A stretch of DNA of 64,000 nt from Phycisphaerales bacterium. GTDB lineage: Bacteria > Planctomycetota > Phycisphaerae > Phycisphaerales > UBA1924. Both the position numbers and the translations under genes were made by a program. Shown here piece by piece: positions 1 through 9,400 of the stretch (position 1 is its first letter; each line of letters begins with the position of its first letter). The stretch is taken from positions 62,001 to 126,000 of the forward strand of contig JADLFE010000020.1 in the NCBI GenBank assembly GCA_020845755.1. The letters are read 5' to 3'. The notes beneath the pieces are model-generated. The model did not search any database. It worked only from the letters and a program-made list of their open reading frames with translations, and was not told the origin of the DNA.

Positions 1-2
1 TC

Positions 3-182
3 TATGCCGCCAAAATCCTTGACGCCGCCAAGCCCGCCAAGGACGGCTGGGGCTCCGACCTCATCTACTCGCCGCAGGGCCTCAACGGCCAGGACTTCAC
101 GCTCCGCTCTTCCGGGCCCGACAAGCAATCCGGAACGCCCGACGACATCGACTACTTCACCATGAACAAACAGGGCCAGTAG
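3..182 (+). CDS. gspG: Type II secretion major pseudopilin GspG, C-terminal end (5' partial)
   Basis: The window opens inside this gene; only the last 59 residues are visible, ending at a TAG. The visible part has the hallmarks of the GspG C-terminal domain: a D-G-W-G segment near residue 13 of the fragment, a Y-S-P-Q-G stretch, an S-S-G-P-D-K loop and a G-T-P-D-D-I-D acidic loop, which in the family binds calcium. GspG is the major pseudopilin of the type II secretion system. It lies 105 bp before a run of coupled minor pseudopilin and assembly genes on the same strand, which supports the call. The prepilin leader and transmembrane helix lie outside the window. Confidence 0.85.
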   Translation, partial: YAAKILDAAKPAKDGWGSDLIYSPQGLNGQDFTLRSSGPDKQSGTPDDIDYFTMNKQGQ

Positions 183-187
183 ACCCA

Positions 188-203
188 GAGTCGTGAGTCG
201 TGA
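188..203. repeat. Short tandem heptamer GAGTCGT
   Basis: Two full copies and a partial third of GAGTCGT sit in the gap between the gspG end and the next gene. The same heptamer, read on the other strand as ACGACTC, forms four copies at 38353-38383. Related GACTTCGT octamers occur at 29453 and 43279. Function unknown. Confidence 0.6.
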
Positions 204-287
204 TGGATCGTCCACCTGCGGACACCCTGAGTCATGTTCCCAAAGTTTGCTCTGTGCGATGTGCTCATTGAGATTTGAGATTCTTCC

Positions 288-950
288 ATGCCCTCCCGCC
301 GCGGCCTGACATTCCTGGAAACGCTCTTCGCCTCGGCGCTCCTGGCGCTCGTCGCGGCCGCGGTCTTCGGAGCACTTTCCTTCGTCCTCGGGCGTCAGCA
401 TCACGAGCAGCGCACACTCGCGGCCTATGAACTCGCCAATCGCATCATCCTCCAGTATCTTGACGATCCAGATCAACTCCCCGATCAGGCGCTCCCGCTG
501 GAATACGGTAAGGACCGATTCCGCTGGACACTCACCATCGCGCCCGTCACGGTCACCGCGGCCAACGAGGCGCCCAAGGACGCGGCCGAGACCCGGCGTT
601 CGCTGCTCGACCGGGTCACGCAGATCTCGGTTCGCGTGTGGCTGGGCGAGGAGTCCGGGGGCTCGCGCGATTTCGAGCCCGATTCGCCGATGCCCAGGGC
701 CGCCCTCTCCCGCATCATGTACCCGATGGCGTATCGGAATCCGGATTCGTTCGATCGCCTCATCAACACCGACGCCGGACGCCGACGCCTCTTCGACGAC
801 ATGACAGGCGGGAGCGACCGATCGACCCCGGCCGGGGCGCGTCCGAGTTCGCCCTCTCAGCCCGCCACTCCCAGGGGCGCCACGCCTACGTCACCTCCCA
901 AGCCGGTCGGAACACGCCCCAGGACCCGCCCGTCGGGAGGTGGCACGTGA
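288..950 (+). CDS. Prepilin-like minor pseudopilin (GspI-like)
   Basis: A 220-residue protein with a classic class III signal: basic start, then G6|L7 with Glu at mature position 5 (LTFLE), followed by one hydrophobic helix to about residue 34. Such proteins are cleaved and N-methylated by a prepilin peptidase and incorporated in the pseudopilus. The first gene after gspG and directly before gspJ- and gspK-like genes is the usual gspH/gspI slot. The last 50 residues are rich in Pro, Ser and Arg and likely disordered. It ends in a GTGA overlap with the next gene, so translation is probably coupled. The subunit assignment (I rather than H) rests on position only. Confidence 0.7.
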   Translation: MPSRRGLTFLETLFASALLALVAAAVFGALSFVLGRQHHEQRTLAAYELANRIILQYLDDPDQLPDQALPLEYGKDRFRWTLTIAPVTVTAANEAPKDAAETRRSLLDRVTQISVRVWLGEESGGSRDFEPDSPMPRAALSRIMYPMAYRNPDSFDRLINTDAGRRRLFDDMTGGSDRSTPAGARPSSPSQPATPRGATPTSPPKPVGTRPRTRPSGGGT

Positions 951-1987
951 GCCGCTCGTCCCATCGATTCGCGCGCGGCTTCACGCTGCTTGAGGTCATT
1001 CTGGCCTCGTCGATCGGCGCGCTGGTCCTGATCGGCGCGCTCGGTGTGCTCATGACGCTGCAGCGCAGTGACCGCCTCGCCGGAGCGAGATTCGAACGCA
1101 TCACCGAGTCCGAGCGCCTCCACAAGATTCTGGCCCGGGCGTTCTCGAATCTTCTTATGTCCTCGCGCCCGGCCGCGAACAACCGCGCGGGCGAGAACGA
1201 CCCGAACGCGGCCCCCCCCGCGCCCCCGCCACCGCCCCGCCTGATCCTCTCGCGCGATCCTCAGTTGGCGGGGGTTCTCCTGCGGCGCTCCGACAACAGC
1301 CAGGGCGGCCCGGGTGCGGGCGTGGCGCAGCGAGTCGAGATGGTCCTGTCGCGCTCACCGGTGCCCGTGCGCTCCAAGGCCGAGGATGTCGCCTACGCCA
1401 CGCTGCGCGAGAACGAGGACAGCATGTTCGCGGACAACGACACAGACTCGGGCGTGATGTCCAAGTTGTCGCAGTCCACCGCCGGCGTGTCCCAGGCCTA
1501 CCGGGGCGTGCTCGAACTCCGTCCGACGCTGGATCCGCGCGATCCGGGCGAGCTTGCCCCGGACCGGCCGCAGACCTACTCGCTCTGGTGGCGCCCGCTC
1601 CCCTCCTTGGGAGACGACGGCACGCCGGTCGGCACGGCGCCCCCTCCGCCGGTCGAGTTGATGGACCGCCTCGTCTATTTCCACGTGCAGATGTTCGACG
1701 ATTCGCAGATGAAGGATGAACTCATCGGCACCGGCGAGCGCGACCTCCCCGGCTATGTCCAGGTCGAGATCGAGAGCGTCGAGGGCCTCTGGCGCAAGTG
1801 GATGTTCGAGGTGGACTGGAACAGCGGGAGCGAAGTTCGCGGCGCCACCGGCGCCGACGAGGGGGGCGACAACGCGGAGAACGCAGGCAATCAACCAGAC
1901 GGATCGGGCAACCAGGGCGGCTCGCCCCTCAACCCCGGCGGCTCGAAGAACGCACCCCAGAGCCCCGGGAAGGCTGGCAAGGAATGA
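947..1987 (+). CDS. gspJ: Minor pseudopilin GspJ-like
   Basis: I place the start at a GTG overlapping the previous stop (GTGA), because the prepilin leader begins there: basic residues, G11|F12 and Glu at mature position 5 (FTLLE), then a hydrophobic helix to about residue 36. An upstream in-frame extension to 638 is just the shadow of the previous gene. The protein has 346 residues, longer than a typical GspJ (about 200); the surplus includes a Pro-rich stretch near residues 85-100 and a Gly/Asn-rich tail. The segment about L-V-Y-F-H-V-Q-M-F-D is typical of GspJ-like folds. GspJ joins GspI and GspK at the pseudopilus tip. Stop and next start overlap as ATGA. Confidence 0.7.
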   Translation: MSRSSHRFARGFTLLEVILASSIGALVLIGALGVLMTLQRSDRLAGARFERITESERLHKILARAFSNLLMSSRPAANNRAGENDPNAAPPAPPPPPRLILSRDPQLAGVLLRRSDNSQGGPGAGVAQRVEMVLSRSPVPVRSKAEDVAYATLRENEDSMFADNDTDSGVMSKLSQSTAGVSQAYRGVLELRPTLDPRDPGELAPDRPQTYSLWWRPLPSLGDDGTPVGTAPPPPVELMDRLVYFHVQMFDDSQMKDELIGTGERDLPGYVQVEIESVEGLWRKWMFEVDWNSGSEVRGATGADEGGDNAENAGNQPDGSGNQGGSPLNPGGSKNAPQSPGKAGKE

Positions 1988-2787
1988 ACATCGCCCGATC
2001 CAGAGCCTTCGCGCTCCCGATGGTCGTCATGCTGACCGCGATCGCCGGCATCATGATCGGTGTGCTCCTCGACCGCCAGAGCGCCCAGGCACTCTCCGTC
2101 AAACGCCAGGCCGACGATTATCGAGAGCACCACTTCGGACGCGGCGCCAAGGAGATCATCGATTACTGGCTGCGAACCCGCGGCAACAAGCCCGTTCGCG
2201 AACTCCTCGACGAATCCGGCAAGGCCCTCGACGTCACCCTGGCCGACGGCACGGTCATCTCCCTCCGCCTCTTCGACGCCCAGGGCACGCTCAACGCGGA
2301 TCGAGCCACCCTCGCCGCCGCCGGCTTGCCAGCCCCGCGCCGGGCCTATGACGAACTGGCCGCCACGGCTGGCCCACGCCTGCAGTCCCTGACTCGCAAA
2401 CTCGGCCCTGTCGAGGTAAGCCTCGGCACAGCATCGCCCGAGGTCATCGCCGCGATCGTCAACGCAAACATCTCTCCCGAAAAGCAATCGGACCTGACCG
2501 CGGCGCTCCTGGACCTGCGCGGGCGTTCGTCGATCGCCGGCGAGGACCTGAGCGAAGCACTCAGCGGCCTGGGGCTCGACAACCCCGAACGTGACGCCAT
2601 CACACGGATGGTGGCCGTCGATCCCACTTTTTTTCGAGCGATCCTGGAGGCACGCACGCCCGACGGACGAATCGTCGCACGCTACGGCGGCTACGCGGTG
2701 ATCGGGAGCATGGCCCAACGCGGCAAGTCCGACAGCGGCGGCCGTCGCACCTCCATCCTCGCGTGGACCAAGTTGCAAGTTCGATAG
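1984..2787 (+). CDS. gspK: Minor pseudopilin GspK-like
   Basis: A 267-residue protein starting at an ATG that overlaps the gspJ stop. The N-terminus is of the GspK kind: a short basic leader, A-L-P at the predicted cleavage region, and one hydrophobic helix to about residue 28, without Glu at position 5, as is known for GspK. The rest contains D-A-Q-G-T-L-N-A-D near residue 99, typical of the GspK domain in which D-x-x-G-x-x-N is conserved, and helical segments that may match the family's helix-hairpin-helix region. GspK caps the pseudopilus tip. It closes the coupled I-J-K block; a 77-bp gap follows. Confidence 0.72.
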   Translation: MNIARSRAFALPMVVMLTAIAGIMIGVLLDRQSAQALSVKRQADDYREHHFGRGAKEIIDYWLRTRGNKPVRELLDESGKALDVTLADGTVISLRLFDAQGTLNADRATLAAAGLPAPRRAYDELAATAGPRLQSLTRKLGPVEVSLGTASPEVIAAIVNANISPEKQSDLTAALLDLRGRSSIAGEDLSEALSGLGLDNPERDAITRMVAVDPTFFRAILEARTPDGRIVARYGGYAVIGSMAQRGKSDSGGRRTSILAWTKLQVR

Positions 2788-2864
2788 ACTGATGTCACCG
2801 GCGGGCGAACGATCGACCGCCGGCGTCCCGACCAGGGCGTCGTGGAACGCACCAAGGAGCGGCG

Positions 2865-3572
2865 ATGAGCGCGCGGAACCTGACCCAGAGAGAAGCCCGC
2901 AAGGCCCGACGCATCGCTCAGATCGCCGCGACCGGCGGCGGCGTGCTCGCGCTGGCGGCGCTGCTCTCACGCCTGCCCGGCACCGGCGACAGACCGAGCG
3001 GCCCCGAGCCGATCAAGTGGCCCGATCCCAAGCCCCCCGCCGCCACCACAAACGAAAAACGCGAACTCCATGACATGAACGCCGCCGCGACTCGCCTGGC
3101 GCTGGTATCCAACAAGCCCAAGCCCGCCGCACACAGCGTCGATCCCTCGGAGGTGTCTACGCCCGACCAGATCGGCGCGGTCGAGGTCAGGTACCTCGGC
3201 GCGGTGCTGGAGCCGACCCGCAAGGTCGCCCTCCTCCGCGTGGGCGAGAAGCAGCGCATGATCGCGCAGGGCCACGCCGTTTCGCTGGCCGACGGCGGAA
3301 CGCTCGAGGTCGTGTCCGTCGACGCCGATGGGTGCATCGTTCGCGACGGTCAGGGCGAGCGGCGTATCGAGAAATCACCCCGCACGGCGTCGGCTGTCAC
3401 GACAATCACCGACGGCGCCGGCAACGCCGCGGGCGTGCCCGCGATCCCCCCGCCCTCGGACGGCTCGGCGGAGGGGCAGGGAGCCGATGACATGCAGCGT
3501 CGGCGCATCGAGGCCGAGGGACGGATGAAGGCGCTCCGCGAGCGAGCCAAAGCGGGAGGCGCCAAGCAGTGA
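2865..3572 (+). CDS. Inner-membrane assembly protein, GspC/PilP-like
   Basis: A 235-residue bitopic protein: cytoplasmic basic N-terminus, one transmembrane helix at about residues 20-38, a Pro-rich linker, and a periplasmic domain around residues 95-175. That domain runs G-A-V-E-V-R-Y-L-G-A-V, then K-V-A-L-L-R-V-G and later I-A-Q-G-H-A-V-S-L, which resembles the homology region of GspC or the PilP/GspC fold that binds the secretin. In the T2SS, GspC links the inner-membrane platform with the outer-membrane secretin. The call rests on topology, this weak pattern and the neighbours, not on a clear motif. The C-terminus is charged and likely coiled. It overlaps the next gene by GTGA. Confidence 0.5.
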   Translation: MSARNLTQREARKARRIAQIAATGGGVLALAALLSRLPGTGDRPSGPEPIKWPDPKPPAATTNEKRELHDMNAAATRLALVSNKPKPAAHSVDPSEVSTPDQIGAVEVRYLGAVLEPTRKVALLRVGEKQRMIAQGHAVSLADGGTLEVVSVDADGCIVRDGQGERRIEKSPRTASAVTTITDGAGNAAGVPAIPPPSDGSAEGQGADDMQRRRIEAEGRMKALRERAKAGGAKQ

Positions 3573-5218
3573 GTTCGCGCGTCGCGTATCTCGAACGAAC
3601 CGAGCGGGGCATCGTCACTCGGCGCGTACGCCTGGTCGGCCAGCGTTCCGACGAGGTCTTCGATCTCCCCGCCAGCGGATCGGATCAACTGGACATGGCC
3701 GCCGCCTCGCTCTGGCTGAGTGAGCACCTCCCCAAGGACTCGCCTCGCGAACGCGCGCTGGATCTCCTCTGCCTGGACGCCCAGGGACTGACGTGCGCCT
3801 GGGTCAATACGCCCAGCGCCGATCCTTCCGTCGTGCGCGCCATGGCGCTCGCGGGCTCCATGGTCGAGGGCAACGAGGCTGGCGCCGGCGTGCTGGGCAT
3901 CTACGCCTCGAACCCCATGGACTCGTCACTCCAACCCCTGGGCGCCGATGCCCCGGGCGGGCGGATCGCCAAGAAGGGACAACAGCCCGCGAGCGTCCGG
4001 CGTCGCATGGGCGTGCTCGCGGGTTCCGACCTGGCCGGACGCATGCTCGTCGACGCGCTCGACGCGCGCGGCCTGGGCGTCGGCGCGGCCTGCTCGCTCT
4101 GGCACGCCATGGCCCGCGCCTGGGACCCCGCCGCGGGAACCTCGCCGCACGACGCGGTCGCCACCATCACGACCGGCGTCATCATCATCGAGCCGGGCGC
4201 CGCGCCCCGCCAGCACTGGGTCTGGTCGCGCCACGGCGAACTGCTGGCCGGCGGCACGGCGCGCGTCGCCTCAGGAACCACCGGGGCGCCCAAGTTGCAC
4301 GAGAGCGACGCCTCACGACTCGCCTCAGACTGGCTCGCGTGGGCGGCCCAACTCGGCCTGAGCCCGTCTCGCCTCGTCGTCGTCATCCCAGAGCCCGATC
4401 CGGAGGGCGACACGTCCGCCGCATTCGGCGCCGCCCTCGGACGCGCCTGGCCCGGAGCCGCCATTGATCTGGCCGTCGATCCTGATCCCGTCGGCGCAAC
4501 GCTCACACGCTGCGCCGCCGCCATCGACCACGCGCGAGAGAAGGGAGATGATCCGACCGATTCGATCGCCACCCGCGGAACGGGCGGCCTGCCCTCGCTC
4601 TCGGCGCGTCCGGGTCGCCAGCATCGCCATCTGTACTTGTGGGCGGGCGGCGCGATCGCCGCCATCGCCGCGGCGCTCGGAGTCGCGGCGTATCGCGTCG
4701 GGAATCACGCGTCGGACCTGAGCGGACAGGCGACCTCGCTCGACAAGTCCTGGCGCGACGAACTGGCCGCCCTCAAACTCCCCACCGCCCCCGTGCCAGG
4801 CCTCGAACTCGACTATCTCAACGCCGAGATCGCCAGGCGTGAGAAGGAACTCGCGCCGCCCGAGGCCGGCGAGGCGACGATGCCGATGCGCGAGGAACTG
4901 GAAACCATCAGCCTCGTGGTGGGCATCGAGGACGTCGAGTTGCTCGACCTCTCGCTCTCACCCACGCTCGGCGCCAAGGTCGAGGTCACCGTCGCCGATC
5001 TCACCCGTGCCGAAGAGTTGTACGACGCCCTCTCGCGCGTGGGCGGATCGGCGCTGGGCCCGTGGTCGCGGCAGTTCAGCGAGGTGAGAGTCCCGCCCGT
5101 CAACGCCGCCTCCGGCGCCAATTCGCCCGCGACCGGGCCCGCTACGCGCGTTCGCTGCTCGTTCTCGGCCAAGTGGGCCGTGCCCCCCAAGCCCCCGGCG
5201 GGAGGGAAGACCTCGTGA
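3569..5218 (+). CDS. GspL/PilM-PilN-like assembly platform protein
   Basis: A 549-residue protein with a large N-terminal cytoplasmic part (about 1-350), one transmembrane helix at about residues 353-373, and a periplasmic part of some 175 residues. This is the layout of GspL, or of PilM and PilN joined, whose actin-like cytoplasmic domain binds the secretion ATPase and whose periplasmic part has a small ferredoxin-like fold. After the helix comes a helical stretch (about 375-430) and then the segment V-E-L-L-D-L-S-L-S-P, which fits a PilN/GspL C-terminal domain. The start is a GTG in a GTGA overlap with the gspC-like gene; the stop overlaps the next gene likewise. Sequence conservation is low, so identity is inferred from topology and context. 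Confidence 0.55.
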   Translation: MSSRVAYLERTERGIVTRRVRLVGQRSDEVFDLPASGSDQLDMAAASLWLSEHLPKDSPRERALDLLCLDAQGLTCAWVNTPSADPSVVRAMALAGSMVEGNEAGAGVLGIYASNPMDSSLQPLGADAPGGRIAKKGQQPASVRRRMGVLAGSDLAGRMLVDALDARGLGVGAACSLWHAMARAWDPAAGTSPHDAVATITTGVIIIEPGAAPRQHWVWSRHGELLAGGTARVASGTTGAPKLHESDASRLASDWLAWAAQLGLSPSRLVVVIPEPDPEGDTSAAFGAALGRAWPGAAIDLAVDPDPVGATLTRCAAAIDHAREKGDDPTDSIATRGTGGLPSLSARPGRQHRHLYLWAGGAIAAIAAALGVAAYRVGNHASDLSGQATSLDKSWRDELAALKLPTAPVPGLELDYLNAEIARREKELAPPEAGEATMPMREELETISLVVGIEDVELLDLSLSPTLGAKVEVTVADLTRAEELYDALSRVGGSALGPWSRQFSEVRVPPVNAASGANSPATGPATRVRCSFSAKWAVPPKPPAGGKTS

Positions 5219-5808
5219 CCACCGCCGCCATGAACCAGACCGAGATGTCCACGGACGAACGACGCGCCACGATGGCGGCGCACGCCGCACGCACCGAACG
5301 CGCCAACCGGCCGATCCACCTGGTCGCGCTGGCCTGTGTGCTTCTGATCGTTGCCGCCGGCGCGCTCATGCTGGCCTGGGGCCGCCTCAACTCCGCCAAG
5401 GCTCAGATCTCGAACGCCGCCGCCCAGCGTGAACGATTCATCGAGTTGGGAACGCGCTGGCGCGAGATCGCCGCCCGCGCCTCGATCGACCAGGGGCCCA
5501 AAGCCGGCGAGTCCATCACCACGCTGGGAAGTCGCATCCAGGGACAGGCTAGCCGCGCCGGCATGGTCAATTCGCCCGGCGTCCCCACGCCCCGCGACGT
5601 ATCCCGCCCGGGCCAGCCGACCAAGCGCGCCATCATGTCCTTCACGAACGTCAAGGACCCGGATCTTTCGGCGCTCCTCCGCTGGATCGACCTCTCGCTC
5701 GAAGAGGTCCCGGGTCTCGAACTTTACTCGCTCACGCTCAAGGTCGAGGGAGATCAATGGAACCTCAGTTCGGTCCAGTTCTCGCGTTGGGAAAGGGTGA
5801 GTCCATGA
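5215..5808 (+). CDS. GspM/PilO-like assembly protein
   Basis: A 197-residue bitopic protein with a cytoplasmic N-terminus of about 34 residues, a transmembrane helix at about 35-54, a helical region with many Ala and Arg residues, and a C-terminal domain from about 135 on. The layout matches GspM or PilO, which pair with GspL or PilN in the inner membrane. The GTG at 5215 overlaps the previous stop; an ATG at 5230 is an alternative start that changes only five residues. It ends in an ATGA overlap with the TPR lipoprotein gene, completing an unbroken coupled series from 2865. Confidence 0.5.
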   Translation: MTTAAMNQTEMSTDERRATMAAHAARTERANRPIHLVALACVLLIVAAGALMLAWGRLNSAKAQISNAAAQRERFIELGTRWREIAARASIDQGPKAGESITTLGSRIQGQASRAGMVNSPGVPTPRDVSRPGQPTKRAIMSFTNVKDPDLSALLRWIDLSLEEVPGLELYSLTLKVEGDQWNLSSVQFSRWERVSP

Positions 5809-6440
5809 CGCTCCGCGTGAATCGCGTGACATCAGCCCCAGGCCTCCGGCGTCTGGGCGCGTGCGGCGTGCTCGCCGTCGCGTCGCTCGTCGGCTGCGCC
5901 GGGCACACGTCGCCCCCGTCGAACGACGACGCGGCCGCACGGCGCGCCGAGGCCATGCGCCTCCTCGCCGAGGCACAGAAGGCACAGAACGCCGGCAAAC
6001 TCACCGAGGCTCAGGACCTGTATGTCGACGCCCTGAAACTCGAACCATCCGCCGGCGCCGGCTGGAACAACCTGGGGCTGGTCTTCATGAAGCAGGGCAA
6101 AGCGCTCGAAGCCGCCGAAGCCTTCAAGCAGGCCGCCGATCGATTGCCCGGTGATCCCCGCCCGTACGAGAACCTCGGGCTGCTCTACGGCGAACGCTCG
6201 CACGCCGATGACTCGCTCAAGTACTACATGCTCTCCCTTGAGCGCGATCCCAACTGGCTCCCCTCCCTCCGCGGCATGTCGCTCCAGACACGCAAACTCG
6301 GGCGCGCCGACCACACGATCCTCGACGCCCTCGACCGCGCCGTCATGCTGGAGAACGACTCCGGCTGGAAGCCGGTGATCGAGCGAGAACGCATGCGCGT
6401 CCGCGCCATGGTCGACGCCCGCGAAAAATCTGACAAGTAA
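5805..6440 (+). CDS. TPR-repeat lipoprotein (PilW/PilF-like)
   Basis: A 211-residue lipoprotein: N-terminal signal peptide with the lipobox L-V-G-C, then two to three tetratricopeptide repeats between about residues 45 and 145 (patterns such as G-W-N-N-L-G-L-V-F and Y-E-N-L-G-L-L-Y) and a helical tail. Small outer-membrane TPR lipoproteins (PilF/PilW) pilot the secretin in type IV pilus and T2SS-like systems; that role is inferred here from position at the end of the coupled gsp-like operon. The ATG chosen overlaps the previous stop by ATGA; an earlier in-frame ATG would put 16 residues of the neighbouring gene before the signal peptide. Confidence 0.65.
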   Translation: MTLRVNRVTSAPGLRRLGACGVLAVASLVGCAGHTSPPSNDDAAARRAEAMRLLAEAQKAQNAGKLTEAQDLYVDALKLEPSAGAGWNNLGLVFMKQGKALEAAEAFKQAADRLPGDPRPYENLGLLYGERSHADDSLKYYMLSLERDPNWLPSLRGMSLQTRKLGRADHTILDALDRAVMLENDSGWKPVIERERMRVRAMVDAREKSDK

Positions 6441-6443
6441 CGC

Positions 6444-9400
6444 TCAACGCGCCGACGCCATCACCGGAACATCCTCGGAAATCGCGCTCGCTCTCCGTCC
6501 CGCTGCCTGCCCAGCCGCGCGCCCGGACGATCGGCTCCGGATTTTGTCGAGATACACATAGAAGACCGGCGTCGCAAATAGCGTGATGAGTTGCGAGAAG
6601 AGCAGGCCGCCGACAACCGCCAGCCCCAGCGGACGGCGTGACTCCGCCCCGGCGCCCGCGCCCAGCGCGATCGGGAGCGTCCCGATCAACGCCGCCATCG
6701 TCGTCATCATGATCGGGCGGAATCGCACCAGGCACGCGTTATAGATCGCGTCACGCGCCGAGACATCGGCGTTCTTCCGCTGCTCGATCGCAAAGTCGAC
6801 CATCATGATGCCGTTCTTCTTCACCAGACCGATCAGCATGATGACGCCGACGAACGCGAACAGCGAGAGTTCGACATGGAAGAAAGAGAGCGTCACCAGC
6901 GCGCCAAATCCCGCGAACGGCAGCGCCGACAGGATCGTGATCGGATGGATGAATGACTCGTAGAGAATGCCCAGGATCAAGTACATCACCACCAACGCCA
7001 TCACCAGCAACACCCCCAGCCCACCCAGCGAAGACTGGAACGCCTGGGCCGTCCCCTGGAAACTCGTCGAGATGCTCGGCGGCAGGGTCTCACGCGCCAG
7101 CCGCTGCACTTCGGAGACCGCCGGGCCCAGCGACGCGCCCGGCGCGAGGTTGAACGAGATCGTGACCGACGGCAACTGCCCCACATGATTCACAGACAAG
7201 GGACCATGGGTCTTCTTCAGCGATGCGACCGCCGTCAATTGGATCAACTTGCCCGACGAGCCGCGAACATACAGCGCCTCGAGCGCCGACGGATCGGTCT
7301 GGAATTGCGGGAGTAGTTCGAGAATCACGTCATAGTCGTTCGTCGGCGCATAGATCGTCGAAACCTGGCGCGTCCCGAACGCGCTCGAGAGCGCCGACTC
7401 GATCTGCAGCGGCGTGACGCCCACCGCCGCGGCCTTGTCGCGATCGATGTCGACCAGCAATTGCGGGTTGTTCAGTTGAAGATCGGTGGTCACATCCTGC
7501 ACGCCCGGGATCGCCCTCATCCGCTCCGCCAGCACCGGGGCCGACTGATACATCCCGTCCGTGTCCGGGCCCTGGAGCGTGAACTGGTACAGGCTCTTGG
7601 TGATCTGCCCGCCCACGCGGATCGTGGGCGGGTTCTGCAGGTACGCGCGCACGCCCGCGACCTGCGCAAACTGCGGGCGCAGTTCCTGGATCACCTGATC
7701 GACCGTCTTGGTCCGCCCGTGCTCGCCCTTGGCGCGCAGTTTGAGGAACAGCGTGCCCGTGTTCGTGCCCGTCGCCTGCCCGCCGCGGGCACCGATGCTC
7801 GACATGAACGCCTCGACTTCGGGGTGTTGCGACGCGATCTCGACCAGCGCCTGCTGGTACTTCACCATCTGCGCAAACGAAGTCCCTTCCGCGGCCTCGG
7901 TCGTCGCGATGATGCGCGACTGGTCGTCCGTGGGCAGGAATCCCTTAGGAATGGCCTGGAACAGATACACCGTGCCCGCCATGATCGCGGCCGAGACCAG
8001 CAGCGTCAGCGGCTTGGTGCGCAGCACGCCTCGCAGGATCCACGCGTACAGCCTCAAGATCCGCTCGAAGATCTTCTCCGACAGGTTGTAGAGCGCGCCG
8101 TGCGAATGGTGCGGGCTCTTCAGGAACCGCGAACACAGCATCGGCGTCAGCGTCAGCGACACCACGCCCGAAACCAGGATCGCGACCGCGATCGTGACGG
8201 CAAACTCGTTGAGCAGCCGCCCCACCAGCCCGCCCATGAACAGCACGGGCAGGAACACCGCGACCAGCGAGAACGTCATCGAGAGGATCGTGAAGCCGAT
8301 CTCGCCCGAGCCGTCGAACGCCGCCTGACGCGCCGGCTTGCCCATCTCCATGTGGCGGATGATGTTCTCCAGCACCACGATCGCGTCATCAACAACGAAT
8401 CCCACCGAGAGCGTGAGCGCCATCAGCGAGAGATTGTCGAGCGAGAAGCCCAGCACCTTCATCGCCGCGAATGTGCCGACGACCGAGATCGGCATCGCCA
8501 GGCTCGGGATGATCGTCGCCCTCACATTCCGCAGGAATACGAAGATCACCATCACCACCAGGCACAGCGTGAGGACCAGCGTTTCCTTCACGTCCGTGAT
8601 CGAATCCCGGATCGACACCGAGCGGTCATAGAGCTTGGCGATCGAGATCGACGGCGGCAACTGATCGCGGAATGTCGGGATCAATCGGTCGATCGCCGCC
8701 ACCACGTCCATCGTGTTCGTGCCCGGCTGGCGCTGGATCGCCAGCACGATCGCCCGCTCGATATCCCGCCCGCTCTCCCGATACCACGCCGCCGTCCGGT
8801 CGTTCTCCACGCCGTCGACCACGCTCGCGAGTTGGCTCAGGAGCACCGGATTCCCGCTGCGATACGCCACGATCGCGTCACGGTACTTCGACGCCGAGAG
8901 CAACTGCCCCGTCGATTCGAGCGTGATCGCCTGGCGCGGCCCGTTGATCACGCCGACCGGCAGGTTCACGTTCCGCTCCTGCACCGCCCTGGCGACCTCG
9001 TCGATCCCGATGTTCATCGACGCCAGCCGCTGCGGATCGACCTGCACACGCACCGCGTATTTCTGCGACCCGTACACCACCACCTGCGCCACTCCCGGCA
9101 GTTGGCTGATCCGCTGGCTCATCAGCGTCTCGGCGTACTCGTCCAGCGTGTACAGCGGGAGCGTCGGTGACGTCACCGCAACGAACAGTACCGGCTGGTC
9201 CGCCGGATTCACCTTCTTATACGACGGCGGGCTCGGCATCTCGGGAGGCAGGCGGCTGGCCGTGCGCGCGATCGCCGCCTGCACGTCCTGCGCCGCCGCG
9301 TCGATGTCCCGATCCAGCGAAAACTGCAGCGTGACCTGCGTACTCCCCTGTAGGCTCACCGAACTCATCGAGTCGATGCCCGCGATCGTCGAGAACTCTC

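Noticed and set aside
7461-9170. 569-residue plus-strand open frame opposite the RND pump gene
   Set aside because: It is Arg-, His- and Asp-rich without any family pattern, as expected for the antisense of a GC-rich coding strand. The RND gene on the other strand is certain.
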